Positions 1-7,540 of a stretch of DNA of 51,589 nt are shown piece by piece. The translations under genes and the position numbers were made by a program. Below the pieces are notes generated by a model. The model worked only from the letters and a program-made list of their open reading frames with translations, was not told the DNA's origin and did not search any database. Position 1 is the stretch's first letter. Each line of letters opens with the position of its first letter. Source of the stretch: Burkholderiales bacterium (GTDB taxonomy: Bacteria > Pseudomonadota > Gammaproteobacteria > Burkholderiales > WYBJ01); assembly GCA_020848435.1 (NCBI GenBank), contig JADLAC010000048.1, positions 1 through 51,589 of the forward strand, written 5' to 3'.

Positions 1-132
1 CGAATCCTCGCCAGGTGTCCAACCTGGCTGCGATTCGCTTCGCGTCTGACGTCGATTTCGCCACTTTTGCCGCTCAGGGTACAGTCGTAGCGTTGCTCGC
101 TCAAGCAACGAACTTCAGACTCAGGACGCTAG
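1..132 (-). repeat. MITE-like dispersed repeat, copy A (cut by the left edge)
   Basis: This is an inverted, left-truncated copy of a repeat of about 190 bp that is also present at 10550-10742 and 51403-51589. Its outer end, read on the minus strand from 133 to 114, is GCTAGCGTCCTGAGTCTGAA. That is identical to the outer end of the right-edge copy. The core segment at 34-48 (TTCGCTTCGCGTCTG) is shared with the other copies. The end of the repeat overlaps the TAG stop of the cytochrome gene. No reading frame is conserved between copies, so it looks like a non-autonomous element. Confidence 0.75.
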
Positions 133-992
133 CGCAGCGTCATGAGATAGGCGACGAGCTGATCGACCTGCTCGGGCTTGAGCGTCTTGCCGTAGGTATC
201 GGGCATAAACGAAACGCCGTTGGCCGAGTACATCGCACCCGGCACGAGGTGCGCACTCGGGGCCACGATCGACTCGCGCACGTATTCCTCGGCGCTCGCC
301 GCCTTACCCTTGAAGCCGGGCTCGGCGAGCGCTTTTTGCGCCCGCTCGCCGATGCCCGCGAGCGTCGGTCCCACCATGTTCACCCCCGGCGCAATCGAAT
401 GGCAGGCGTTACACGCCGGCGCGACGCTGCGAAAGAGCGCCTGTCCCAAGGCGATCGGATTCTCCTGGCCCGTCACGGGCCGCGCCGCGGGCGCGCGCTC
501 GTCGACCGCGGAAGGCGCACGGGCCTGCTGCGCGGCCGTCAGATCGGTACCCGGGATCGATGCCCCGGTGACGAGAATCGGCCGCGGTGGCCATCCCTGG
601 TTGTCGACCTTGCTCACCCAGTCGAGGAACGCGATCAGGTCGGTGATGTTCTGTTCGCTCAAGTCCTGCTTGGGCATGAGGCGCCGGTGGCGCTGCTCGT
701 CGTAGAACTTCGACGGATCGCGCATGTAGGCGCTCAGGTATTGTTCCCCGCGATGCTGCGTGATCTTGGTGAGGTCTGGCGCGTAGTACGCGCCTTCGCC
801 GAAGAGCGTGTGGCAGTTGATGCAGTTATTGGCATGCCAGGCGTCCTGGCCGCGCTTCACCGCCGGCGTAATGTTCTCGGCGTTGGTCAAGCGGCCGAAC
901 TGCCGGTGGCTATCGACGGTGAGCGCGAGGAAAGCGACGGTCGCCAGCGCGGTCGAGGCGATCGCGAACGTACGTGCTTGGCGTTTGTTCAT
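129..992 (-). CDS. norC: NorC-like cytochrome c with two haem-binding sites
   Basis: This 287-residue protein has one N-terminal membrane anchor (about residues 8-26) and two c-type haem motifs: CINCH (57-61) and CNACH (194-198). The first motif continues into HTLFGEGAYYAPDL, the signature of NorC, the cytochrome subunit that passes electrons to NorB in nitric oxide reductase. Candidate axial methionines are M106 (RLMPKQ) and M263 (SFMPDT). Typical NorC has about 150 residues and one haem, so the C-terminal half is an extra cytochrome c domain after an Ala/Pro-rich linker (about 155-175). A 41-residue membrane peptide gene lies 12 nt upstream. The partner norB is not in the window: the stop codon runs straight into a dispersed repeat and the window ends. 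No Shine-Dalgarno is obvious. A diheme cytochrome serving another terminal reductase is the alternative. Confidence 0.7.
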   Translation of the reverse strand: MNKRQARTFAIASTALATVAFLALTVDSHRQFGRLTNAENITPAVKRGQDAWHANNCINCHTLFGEGAYYAPDLTKITQHRGEQYLSAYMRDPSKFYDEQRHRRLMPKQDLSEQNITDLIAFLDWVSKVDNQGWPPRPILVTGASIPGTDLTAAQQARAPSAVDERAPAARPVTGQENPIALGQALFRSVAPACNACHSIAPGVNMVGPTLAGIGERAQKALAEPGFKGKAASAEEYVRESIVAPSAHLVPGAMYSANGVSFMPDTYGKTLKPEQVDQLVAYLMTLR

Positions 993-1004
993 GGCCGCGA
1001 CTCG

Positions 1005-1130
1005 TTACACGCCGATGCCGTGCCAGTGCAACACCGAGATGTAGGCGGCATAGCCGATGGCGCAGATCATCAACGCCACCACCAGCATACCGATTGCCTT
1101 AACGATCGCGTACGGCATGGAGTCGCGCAT
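1005..1130 (-). CDS. 41-residue single-pass membrane peptide upstream of norC
   Basis: This is a short ORF with a clear GGAG ribosome site six bases before the ATG at 1130. It encodes MRDSMPYAIVKAIGMLVVAL followed by a further hydrophobic stretch and a short polar tail containing HWHG. One transmembrane helix spans about residues 8-34. It ends 12 nt before the NorC-like gene, which suggests co-transcription and a small accessory subunit of the same respiratory complex, by analogy with the tiny subunits of haem-copper oxidases. That role is inferred from position only; I do not recognise the family. Confidence 0.6.
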   Translation of the reverse strand: MRDSMPYAIVKAIGMLVVALMICAIGYAAYISVLHWHGIGV

Positions 1131-1437
1131 GTTCAGCTCCTGTTCTTAACGACAGCGTGACTGCACCGATATTGCGAAAGCGCGCGCGCGGTGTCAACGC
1201 TGTTCGCAGCGAAATCGCGCCTGCGGCTCGACCAAAACGGAAATGTCGCGACTGCCTGCGGGCATATCGCTTGCGAGCCGCATCCCGCGATGGCGTCGTC
1301 GCGACGATACGTAGCTGCGAAAACGGATCGTGATGTGCCCGGGCGGTGCGAATGCGACGGCGATGCGCACCGGCGAAGCCGCCCTCGGCGCATCGAGCTC
1401 GCGCCCGGTGCGCCGGCCAGTGTTCAGGACACTAACC
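1131..1437. other. Intergenic region between the nor-type operon and the lipid/isoprenoid island
   Basis: These 307 bases carry no convincing gene. The 5' leader of the norC operon lies at the left, but no clear FNR/NNR palindrome (TTGAT-N4-ATCAA) is visible. At 1419-1436 there is a short palindrome, AGTGTTCAGGACACT, whose right half matches the terminal repeat of the dispersed element. It sits three bases past the stop of the gene ending at 1438. Confidence 0.5.
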
Positions 1438-2088
1438 TCAACGACCCCGATCCGGGGATTTCCTGGCGGCGGATTTGCGCGCTCGCGCGGGCGACTTGCG
1501 CGCCCGGTTCGCGCGTGGCGCGCGCGGCTCGGGCGCCGGCTGTGCTCCGGCCCTGGATGCGCCGGCGCTCGATTCGTCCGCGACCGGAGCCGCGTCGAGC
1601 GCTGCGATCGCACGATCCCACAAGCCGAGCACCACGTCCTCGTACAGGTAGCGGCTTGCATCCAAGGCCGGCAGATCCGGCGGAACGCTCCACGCCGCGC
1701 TCGCACGCAGCGACCCCCGCGCCGGCTGCTCGATAGCGGGATCGATCGTGGAGCGCAAGCCATCGAGCATAGCGGCGATGCGCTCGAAGCTCATCGCCTC
1801 GAACACCTGGGGCATGAGCGGAGGTGGCGGCGCGTCGAGCATGAAGTCCTCCCACTCCATCAGGTCGAACAAGAATTGCCCAGCCTTGTAGGGCGGATAG
1901 ACCGACAGCGCATCGAGTATCGTGCGCGCCCGCGACGGCGAACGATTGCGCAAGGCGACGCCCAGGCGGGCCAAGGTACACAGCACCGCGCGCGTCCAGT
2001 CTCCCAAGCGTTTCAATTCAGCGAGCAGCGCCATGTCCTCGCGCCCGATGGGCGGCGCGCTGGAAGGCGGCTGGGGAGAAGCGGCCAT
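1438..2088 (-). CDS. Uncharacterised protein with a basic, Lys/Arg/Ala-rich tail
   Basis: This 216-residue protein belongs to no family I recognise. The first 125 residues look alpha-helical and include an acidic/aromatic patch (DLMEWEDFML). From about residue 165 the sequence turns into a low-complexity tail of Ala, Arg, Ser, Lys and Pro with repeated RKSPAR-like units, similar to histone-like or nucleic-acid-binding tails. The gene starts 5 nt after the prenyl synthase gene stops and is the last of three genes read in the same direction, so it is almost certainly translated from the same mRNA. It may assist the synthase, but nothing in the sequence proves that. The tail could also bind polyanions or membranes. 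Confidence 0.7.
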   Translation of the reverse strand: MAASPQPPSSAPPIGREDMALLAELKRLGDWTRAVLCTLARLGVALRNRSPSRARTILDALSVYPPYKAGQFLFDLMEWEDFMLDAPPPPLMPQVFEAMSFERIAAMLDGLRSTIDPAIEQPARGSLRASAAWSVPPDLPALDASRYLYEDVVLGLWDRAIAALDAAPVADESSAGASRAGAQPAPEPRAPRANRARKSPARARKSAARKSPDRGR

Positions 2089-2093
2089 GCGCT

Positions 2094-3752
2094 TCAGAGC
2101 GGACGCGTCGTCACGTAATGCGCGACCTGACGCAACACGGCTTTAGCCTCGTTCTCCGGCAGGTGCGCGAGATCGCGCTCGAAGCGCCGCACCCCGCGAT
2201 GGGCCAGCCGGTCGGCGAGCGCGACCGCATAGTCGATAGCGCCGAAGCGCTCCATCGCCCGCAGCATTTCCTTCGCATCGGCAGCGCGCTTGCGCGCACG
2301 CGGCAAACCGTTGATCTCGGCCATACGCGCGCGCGTGCGGGCATCGGCGCTACGAAACAGGTGGATCATCATCACGGTGCGCTTGCCTTCGAGCAGATCG
2401 CCCAAGCTCTCCTTGCCGTACAGCGCCTGCTCACCGACGAGGTTGAGCACATCGTCCTGGATCTGAAACGCGATGCCGATCAGGCGAAAGGCTTCGTTGA
2501 ACCGGTCGAGCCGCGCCGGATCGGTTTCGCCCGCGCACACCGCACCGAGCCGGCACGGGCTGATGCACGTATACCAGCCCGTCTTCTTGGTGCTCATCTG
2601 GAAATAATCCCGGTCGCGAACCGGAACGTGATTCGCGCGAATCCAGCCGAGCTCGATCGCCTGGCCTTCGACCGTCTCCCGGCACATGTGGATGATCTCG
2701 TGAATCAGGGCCAAGGTGCGCGCGAGTCCGAGCTTCGGCAGATTCGAGAGCACGGTATCGACCGCGAACAGGTTGAGCGCATCGCCGGTATTGACGGCGA
2801 GCCCGATGCCCTGCGCCATGTGCATGGTGGCCTTGCCGCGCCGGTGCGTGGATTCGTCGGAGATATCGTCGTGAATGAGGAATCCGTTGTGAAACAGCTC
2901 GACCGCGGCCGCCGCTCGGATCGCATCGTCGGCACGGCCGCCGTGGCTCGCGCACGTCGCGATGGTCAAGGTCGCGCGCAGCCCTTTGCCCTCGCGCGAC
3001 GGATAGTCGCGCATGAGCGCGTAGAGCTGGGCGCGGGGCTCGCGCCGCGGAATGATCGCCGCGATCTCGCGCAAGACACGCGCGCGGCAGGCTTTCATCG
3101 TTTCCATCAGGTCGTTGTCGAGCAGCGCCGGAGCGTCGCTCCACGCCCTCGCGGTGCGCCCGTCCCAGAGCGAACGCGCGGCCGCGCGCAGCCATGGTGC
3201 CTGCTCGTGCGCTTGGTCGCGATACGCGGGATCGCGCCGGTCGAGATAGTCCAAGGCGTTCCATCCGCTATCGGCGAGCGCGTGGCGGACGCGCCCGCGG
3301 CGAGTCCCCCCGGGCGCGCGCGGCGGCTCGCCCCAGCGCTCGGTGCTCTTGGCGCGATATTCCCGCCACAGCGTCTGCACCATGCGCAGGCCCCAGGCGC
3401 GCTGCGCCAACAGCCGAAAGCAGCGCCAGGTAGCGAGCACGTCGGCGCGCGCGCCGCGCACGTCGAGGCTCGCTTCGAGCAGCTCGCGCACCGGCCGGTG
3501 CTCGCGATCGAACAGCAGGTTCATCGAGCGGTCGTCGAAATACACCTCGACGTCGGCACCGCGCGCGCGCCCGAGCGTCACCAGCAGTCGGCTCGCGCGC
3601 GCGGCCAGCACGGCATGGCTGCCGTCGCCGAAATGCAGGCCGAGCGCGATCGGCGCCAACTGGCCGGCTGCCGCCGCGACGATCGCCGGCGCACGCACCG
3701 ACAGCTCGCCGATGGTCTGTTCGAGCAAGCGCGCGGCCGACTCAGTCGGCAT
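2094..3752 (-). CDS. Prenyl diphosphate synthase with an N-terminal SCP2-like domain
   Basis: This protein has 552 residues from the ATG at 3752; a longer start at 3809 would add 19. The C-terminal part (about 215-552) is a trans-prenyltransferase: the YPSREGKGLR entry motif (250-259), first Asp motif DDISD (295-299) with RRGK after it, and second motif FQIQDDVLN (429-437). These residues bind Mg and the allylic and homoallylic diphosphates. Phe291 lies four residues before the first motif, which hints at a short-chain (C15-C20) product. The N-terminal 150 residues are not part of standard synthases. They resemble an SCP2-type sterol/lipid-carrier fold (GADVEVYFDDRSMNLLFD at 65-82). Ordinary bacterial synthases have 300-350 residues. 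It overlaps the upstream gene by 11 bp. The enzyme family is certain; the domain fusion assignment is moderate. Confidence 0.85.
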   Translation of the reverse strand: MPTESAARLLEQTIGELSVRAPAIVAAAAGQLAPIALGLHFGDGSHAVLAARASRLLVTLGRARGADVEVYFDDRSMNLLFDREHRPVRELLEASLDVRGARADVLATWRCFRLLAQRAWGLRMVQTLWREYRAKSTERWGEPPRAPGGTRRGRVRHALADSGWNALDYLDRRDPAYRDQAHEQAPWLRAAARSLWDGRTARAWSDAPALLDNDLMETMKACRARVLREIAAIIPRREPRAQLYALMRDYPSREGKGLRATLTIATCASHGGRADDAIRAAAAVELFHNGFLIHDDISDESTHRRGKATMHMAQGIGLAVNTGDALNLFAVDTVLSNLPKLGLARTLALIHEIIHMCRETVEGQAIELGWIRANHVPVRDRDYFQMSTKKTGWYTCISPCRLGAVCAGETDPARLDRFNEAFRLIGIAFQIQDDVLNLVGEQALYGKESLGDLLEGKRTVMMIHLFRSADARTRARMAEINGLPRARKRAADAKEMLRAMERFGAIDYAVALADRLAHRGVRRFERDLAHLPENEAKAVLRQVAHYVTTRPL

Positions 3753-4806
3753 GCGCACCCCCGGCGAACTCGACGATGCCGCGCGTCTCGAAACCGAATG
3801 TCTTGCCATTGACCAAGCCGCTCACATGACACGGTCCGATGACTTCATGCACGCTGAAAGGCGACAAGCCCGATTCGGACGGAATCACGATGCGAGCCGC
3901 CGCACGGCACTCGAACTCGAGCAGGACCCGGTCGCGCCCTTGCCGCGCATCGATGACGAGCAGCCGCGGAATGGGCGCCATCGCGAAGACCCCGAGATGC
4001 TGCGACAGCGCCGGTACATGCCGCACGCGATCATGCTCGAGCAGCCCGCGCACGGCGACGTCGATGTTGCGGCGAGTGAAGTGACGCCGCAAGCGGCCGT
4101 CCTGCCAAAGCATCACCGAAGCGGTCGCTGCCTCCGCCGGCGCTTGCGGATAAACGAGCGTGAAAACGAGCGCGTAGGGCGGCGGCGCCCCGTCCTTCCC
4201 GGTCGGGGCGTTGGCGAAACCGAATACCCAGCCCCCCAGCTCGGGCCATCCCCAACAACCGCGTACACGCTCGTGATAGCCGATCGCGCGCACCCGCCGG
4301 TAGGTTCTCGCCTTGGTTCTCCACATGCCCGTAGCATGGATGCCCGTCTCCGATTGCCAGCGAAAGTGCTGATCCGGCGTGAATGCCACGCATTGGCTGG
4401 TGCACGGATGACTCGAGCGACGCAATGTCAGATCGACGCCGGGCGCCTGCGCCGAGGAAGCGATCTCGAATCGGCTTACGCGCGCGCTCGCCGAAAGGCG
4501 GAAGGCAGACCATGCCGGCGCGCGCACGAGCGCGTTGAACTGGCTCGCGCTCCAGCCTTCGTGCCGGTCGTACATGAGCACGATGGCGGTGTTGCGCGTA
4601 CGCCGCAACGGATCGTTCGCGGCGGGGCCGAGCCAGGCAATGTTCGAAACCAGTCCGAGATCGCGCTCGTCCGACAAGAAGGCGTAGTGCAACCAGCGCC
4701 GTTCGATCTCCCGGCGCAATGCGATATCGGGAAACGGCCCGCGCGGACCCAGGCTCGGATCCGCCTCGTCGAGCGCGGGCGTGCGATCGTGAAGTGCAGC
4801 GGGCAT
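3742..4806 (-). CDS. CrtC/AttH/tocopherol-cyclase-like protein
   Basis: This 354-residue protein is beta-rich. Features include GYHERVRGCWGWPELGGWVFGF in the centre and a closing segment GLVNGKTFGFETRGIVEFAG. This pattern (GYhE...W.WG, then G....F..RG..E..G) is what I expect of the double-lipocalin fold shared by carotenoid 1,2-hydratase CrtC, AttH and tocopherol cyclase, which act on hydrophobic isoprenoids. No signal peptide is visible. It is the first gene of the minus-strand arm and precedes the SCP2-prenyl synthase, which fits a role on a prenyl product. No Shine-Dalgarno precedes the ATG at 4806, so the start is uncertain. The assignment is by pattern only; an unrelated beta-barrel protein is possible. 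Confidence 0.5.
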   Translation of the reverse strand: MPAALHDRTPALDEADPSLGPRGPFPDIALRREIERRWLHYAFLSDERDLGLVSNIAWLGPAANDPLRRTRNTAIVLMYDRHEGWSASQFNALVRAPAWSAFRLSASARVSRFEIASSAQAPGVDLTLRRSSHPCTSQCVAFTPDQHFRWQSETGIHATGMWRTKARTYRRVRAIGYHERVRGCWGWPELGGWVFGFANAPTGKDGAPPPYALVFTLVYPQAPAEAATASVMLWQDGRLRRHFTRRNIDVAVRGLLEHDRVRHVPALSQHLGVFAMAPIPRLLVIDARQGRDRVLLEFECRAAARIVIPSESGLSPFSVHEVIGPCHVSGLVNGKTFGFETRGIVEFAGGAHAD

Positions 4807-4834
4807 ATGTCACGAATGCCGAGAGATTCGAGCG

Positions 4835-4862
4835 TTGCACCGGGGATATCGAAAAGTATAAT
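4835..4862 (+). promoter_or_regulatory. Sigma-70-like promoter for the plus-strand arm
   Basis: A perfect -10 box TATAAT lies at 4857-4862, with TTGCAC at 4835-4840 as the -35 element and a 16-base spacer. The first plus-strand gene starts 80 bases downstream. The region also separates the two divergent arms, so both may be controlled from here. The A/T-rich patch stands out against very GC-rich surroundings. Confidence 0.55.
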
Positions 4863-4941
4863 CCGATTGCAGATACGAACGCCCGCCTTTCGTCATACGC
4901 CACGAAGCCGCGGCTTGCCCGCATGCTCGAGGGAGCTCGTG

Positions 4942-5805
4942 ATGGCTCGATCGCCACGATCCTCGCCGACGAAAACCGCCGCACTCGGTTCCCGCCCCTA
5001 CCAATCGTTCGCACCGCGCGCCGCGCGCGTCACCGGGCGCGCGCCACCGCCGATCGAATTGCCGCAAGGCAACGCGCCGCTCACGATCGCCACGCGGCGC
5101 GATCTCGCCGCGAGCCAGAAGGAGATCGCCGCGCGCATCAACGCCGATCCGCGCTTCGCGGTGATGGTGCTCGTCAATCCGGTGCTCGCATTCAAGGATC
5201 TCGGCATCGAGCTGTCCGCCGAGGTTCAGCACCACCTCATGCATCGAACGCAGCATCCGGTGGAGCTGCGCAAGCGTCGCGATGCGCTGGAACAAGCGCT
5301 GCGCGAAGCGCTTGGCGAGGAGCCGCGACCGAACGATCGCGCCTGGCTCGCCGCCACCGTGTTCGAACGCCTCAAGCTCGCTCCCGTGGATAGCGCCGGC
5401 ATTGAGCCGGCGTACCTCCCACCGCTCAATACAGCGCTCATCGCCCGTCTCGCCGCCTTGCGTCCCAAGCCCAAGCCGCGCTACCGCGGCGCACGTCGCG
5501 CCAGCGTCAAGGCCGGCATCCGAGTCGCAGCCTGGCAGCCAGCGGCGCGGCGCCTCGACCTCGATGCCGAGTTGCCGAAGCTGCCCGCGCTCGCCCAGGC
5601 ACCGCGCGAGCTTGCCCTCGACGCTCTTTACTTCTACAAGGATGCGCATCCGCTCGCGCGCCAGCTGCTCGAGCTGGGCATCATTCAGCGCCAGGGGTTT
5701 CCGTTCCATACCCCGGATGCCTATCGCAAGATTCGCGCGGGCGAGCGGCGCAATGCCTTTCGCAACTGGATCCGGTCGGTGCGCTTCCCCGTGGCCGAAT
5801 CGTGA
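4942..5805 (+). CDS. Uncharacterised basic protein, first gene of the plus-strand arm
   Basis: This 287-residue protein starts at the ATG at 4942, which follows an AGGGAG ribosome site. The first 45 residues are basic and disordered-looking. Residues about 60-105 contain INADPRFAVMVLVNPVLAF and then KDLGIELSAEV, which weakly recalls the leader region of nitrile-hydratase-like RiPP precursors (a DPEF...LL.DP..AL.ELGIEL pattern). A helical region (about 105-125) and a basic central stretch of Lys-Pro and Arg follow. The last 60 residues (ALYFYKDAHPLARQLLELGI) look like a folded alpha-helical domain. No signal peptide or catalytic motif is evident. The stop overlaps the next start as GTGA, indicating translational coupling. 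Function unknown; the leader-like resemblance is speculative and the protein is long for a precursor. Confidence 0.75.
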   Translation: MARSPRSSPTKTAALGSRPYQSFAPRAARVTGRAPPPIELPQGNAPLTIATRRDLAASQKEIAARINADPRFAVMVLVNPVLAFKDLGIELSAEVQHHLMHRTQHPVELRKRRDALEQALREALGEEPRPNDRAWLAATVFERLKLAPVDSAGIEPAYLPPLNTALIARLAALRPKPKPRYRGARRASVKAGIRVAAWQPAARRLDLDAELPKLPALAQAPRELALDALYFYKDAHPLARQLLELGIIQRQGFPFHTPDAYRKIRAGERRNAFRNWIRSVRFPVAES

Positions 5806-7529
5806 ACCTCACTTCGAACTTCGATTTCTGCGTCGAGCTGGGCATCGATCCGGTGCGGGCGATTTTCCACCTCGCATTGAAGAACGAGGCGCTGTTCCCG
5901 CACAACATCGGGCCCTTCGCGCGCGTCTTCTCGGGTCGCACCATGGACATCTCGGTGCGCCTGCTCGACGATATCGACGCTGCGGCGGACTTGAGCTTCG
6001 CCGACGACAAACACATCAGGTTCTCGATTCCCTTCGAGCTCACGGCGAGCGTTCCCGATGCGCCCGATCCGGCCTTGAGCGAGGTGACCCTGAAGGTGGT
6101 CGCGGGCATTCCCGGCGCGCTCGCGAGCTGGCCGGTCGAGGGCAACGATCAGCTCGGCATCGACTTCACCGCCGTCGCGGCCGCGGCTGTCTCGATCGAT
6201 TCGCTGGCGGGCTTGCCCAGCATCGACGCGGGCAATTTCACCGCGGCGCTGCATTCGAAATACGACAGCCTCGAGCATCGCTACACCCTTGCGGACAACG
6301 AGTTGCTGCTCTACGACGGCAATCGCGACCTGACCCTGGATCCGCCGAACGCCGCCACGCCGTTCGAGATCGAGGCCGCGCTCGAAGCCCACGCTGGCAC
6401 GGAATACGTGAAAGTCCGCCTGCCGATTCATGTCAGCGTGCCGACCGCGTTCTACCAATCCTACGGGCGGATCGTCTTCTGGCGCGCCGTCGAGCGCACC
6501 GGCACCACCATAACGGTGAACATGGCGGCCGAGCCCGCGGCCGCGGCGCTCGCCACCACGGTCGAGCTCGATGCCGCGAGCCCGGCGAAGGATCTCATCA
6601 TCGCCAATCTCACGCCGCTCGCGCGCAACGCGCTCGCCGGCTTCGGCACCATCACCGAGCCGGGCTTCGACGAGACCGCCGCCCGCCAGTTGTTGCGCGA
6701 CGAGATCGCCGCCTATATCAACGTGCGCCGCTTCCCCATCTACACGCCCGAGTCCGGCGACGAGGAGGAGCCGCTGGCCACGCCGGTCGGCTTCCTGTTG
6801 CCGGCCGACGGCGTGCTGGCGATTCTCATGAACCGTCGCGACGGCTCGGTGAGCGATTTCGCGCCCGACAATTTCCTGGGCTCGAGCCAGCTCGCCCTCG
6901 CGGTGGGCCGCGCGAAGGTCGATGAGATCATCGCCGCGGCCATCGACGAAGAGTTTCCCGGCGTCAACGACGGCGGTCACGAGGTCTCGACCGAGGAGGG
7001 CAGCGCGACGCTGTACACGCTGAGCGTGGTCCCCGCCGATGCCGGCAGCCACGACGAAGCCGAAGGTCATCTGTGGGTGAGCGGCACGGCCGAAGTGCAC
7101 ATCGACTGCTGGCCCGATCCCGACGTTTCCTTCGACGGCCCGATCTTCCTGCGGGTGGCGCTCACCGAGACCCCAACCGAGTGCACCATGGAAATCCAAC
7201 CGCAGGTGGGCGACTTCGACTTCGATCAGAGCTGCTGCGATGTCTTCATCGACCTCATCATACCCATCGTCGGCTGGATCATGCTCGCGATCATCGAATC
7301 GACCATTGATGAGGTCGGCGGCGAGCTGGCTGAAGAGATCGCGGGCGGCCAAGGGCGCGCGATCCAGCCCATTCCGCCGGTCGTCCAAGGCGTGGCCGAA
7401 TTGCAGGCGTGCCTGGAAGATCTGAGCGTTGGCGCCGACGGCTTCGTCTTTCCCGGCAAATTGCGCATCCGGCGCGAAGGCACCAGCTTCGAAGATTTGC
7501 AGGGCAGCGGCAACCTGCCCCGACCGTAA
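5802..7529 (+). CDS. Uncharacterised 575-residue beta-rich protein, possibly TULIP-like
   Basis: It starts with GTG overlapping the previous stop (GTGA). The protein opens with a short aromatic/hydrophobic strand (NFDFCVELGI) and continues as long alternating hydrophobic strands. Near residues 475-505 lies CCDVFIDLIIPIVGWIMLAI, long enough to span or bury in a membrane. A helical piece rich in Glu and Ala and a strand VGADGFVFPGKLRIR close the protein. The mixture of amphipathic strands with one buried hydrophobic helix recalls lipid-binding TULIP proteins (BPI, SMP, clostridial P47), but there is no diagnostic motif. No signal peptide is present. The next gene follows after an 11-nt gap that includes GGAG. 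If the neighbouring SCP2 and CrtC-like assignments hold, lipid binding would fit; this is inference. Confidence 0.75.
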   Translation: MNLTSNFDFCVELGIDPVRAIFHLALKNEALFPHNIGPFARVFSGRTMDISVRLLDDIDAAADLSFADDKHIRFSIPFELTASVPDAPDPALSEVTLKVVAGIPGALASWPVEGNDQLGIDFTAVAAAAVSIDSLAGLPSIDAGNFTAALHSKYDSLEHRYTLADNELLLYDGNRDLTLDPPNAATPFEIEAALEAHAGTEYVKVRLPIHVSVPTAFYQSYGRIVFWRAVERTGTTITVNMAAEPAAAALATTVELDAASPAKDLIIANLTPLARNALAGFGTITEPGFDETAARQLLRDEIAAYINVRRFPIYTPESGDEEEPLATPVGFLLPADGVLAILMNRRDGSVSDFAPDNFLGSSQLALAVGRAKVDEIIAAAIDEEFPGVNDGGHEVSTEEGSATLYTLSVVPADAGSHDEAEGHLWVSGTAEVHIDCWPDPDVSFDGPIFLRVALTETPTECTMEIQPQVGDFDFDQSCCDVFIDLIIPIVGWIMLAIIESTIDEVGGELAEEIAGGQGRAIQPIPPVVQGVAELQACLEDLSVGADGFVFPGKLRIRREGTSFEDLQGSGNLPRP

Positions 7530-7540
7530 GGAGCCTCGAG

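Noticed and set aside
15..1160. A 381-codon open frame on the plus strand over the cytochrome gene
   Set aside because: It is antisense to the NorC-like gene, Arg-rich with no motif, and begins inside the repeat; long antisense frames are common in such GC-rich coding DNA.
2118..3812. A 564-codon plus-strand frame over the prenyl synthase
   Set aside because: It mirrors the real gene on the other strand, which has both Asp-rich motifs; the plus-strand product has no recognisable features.
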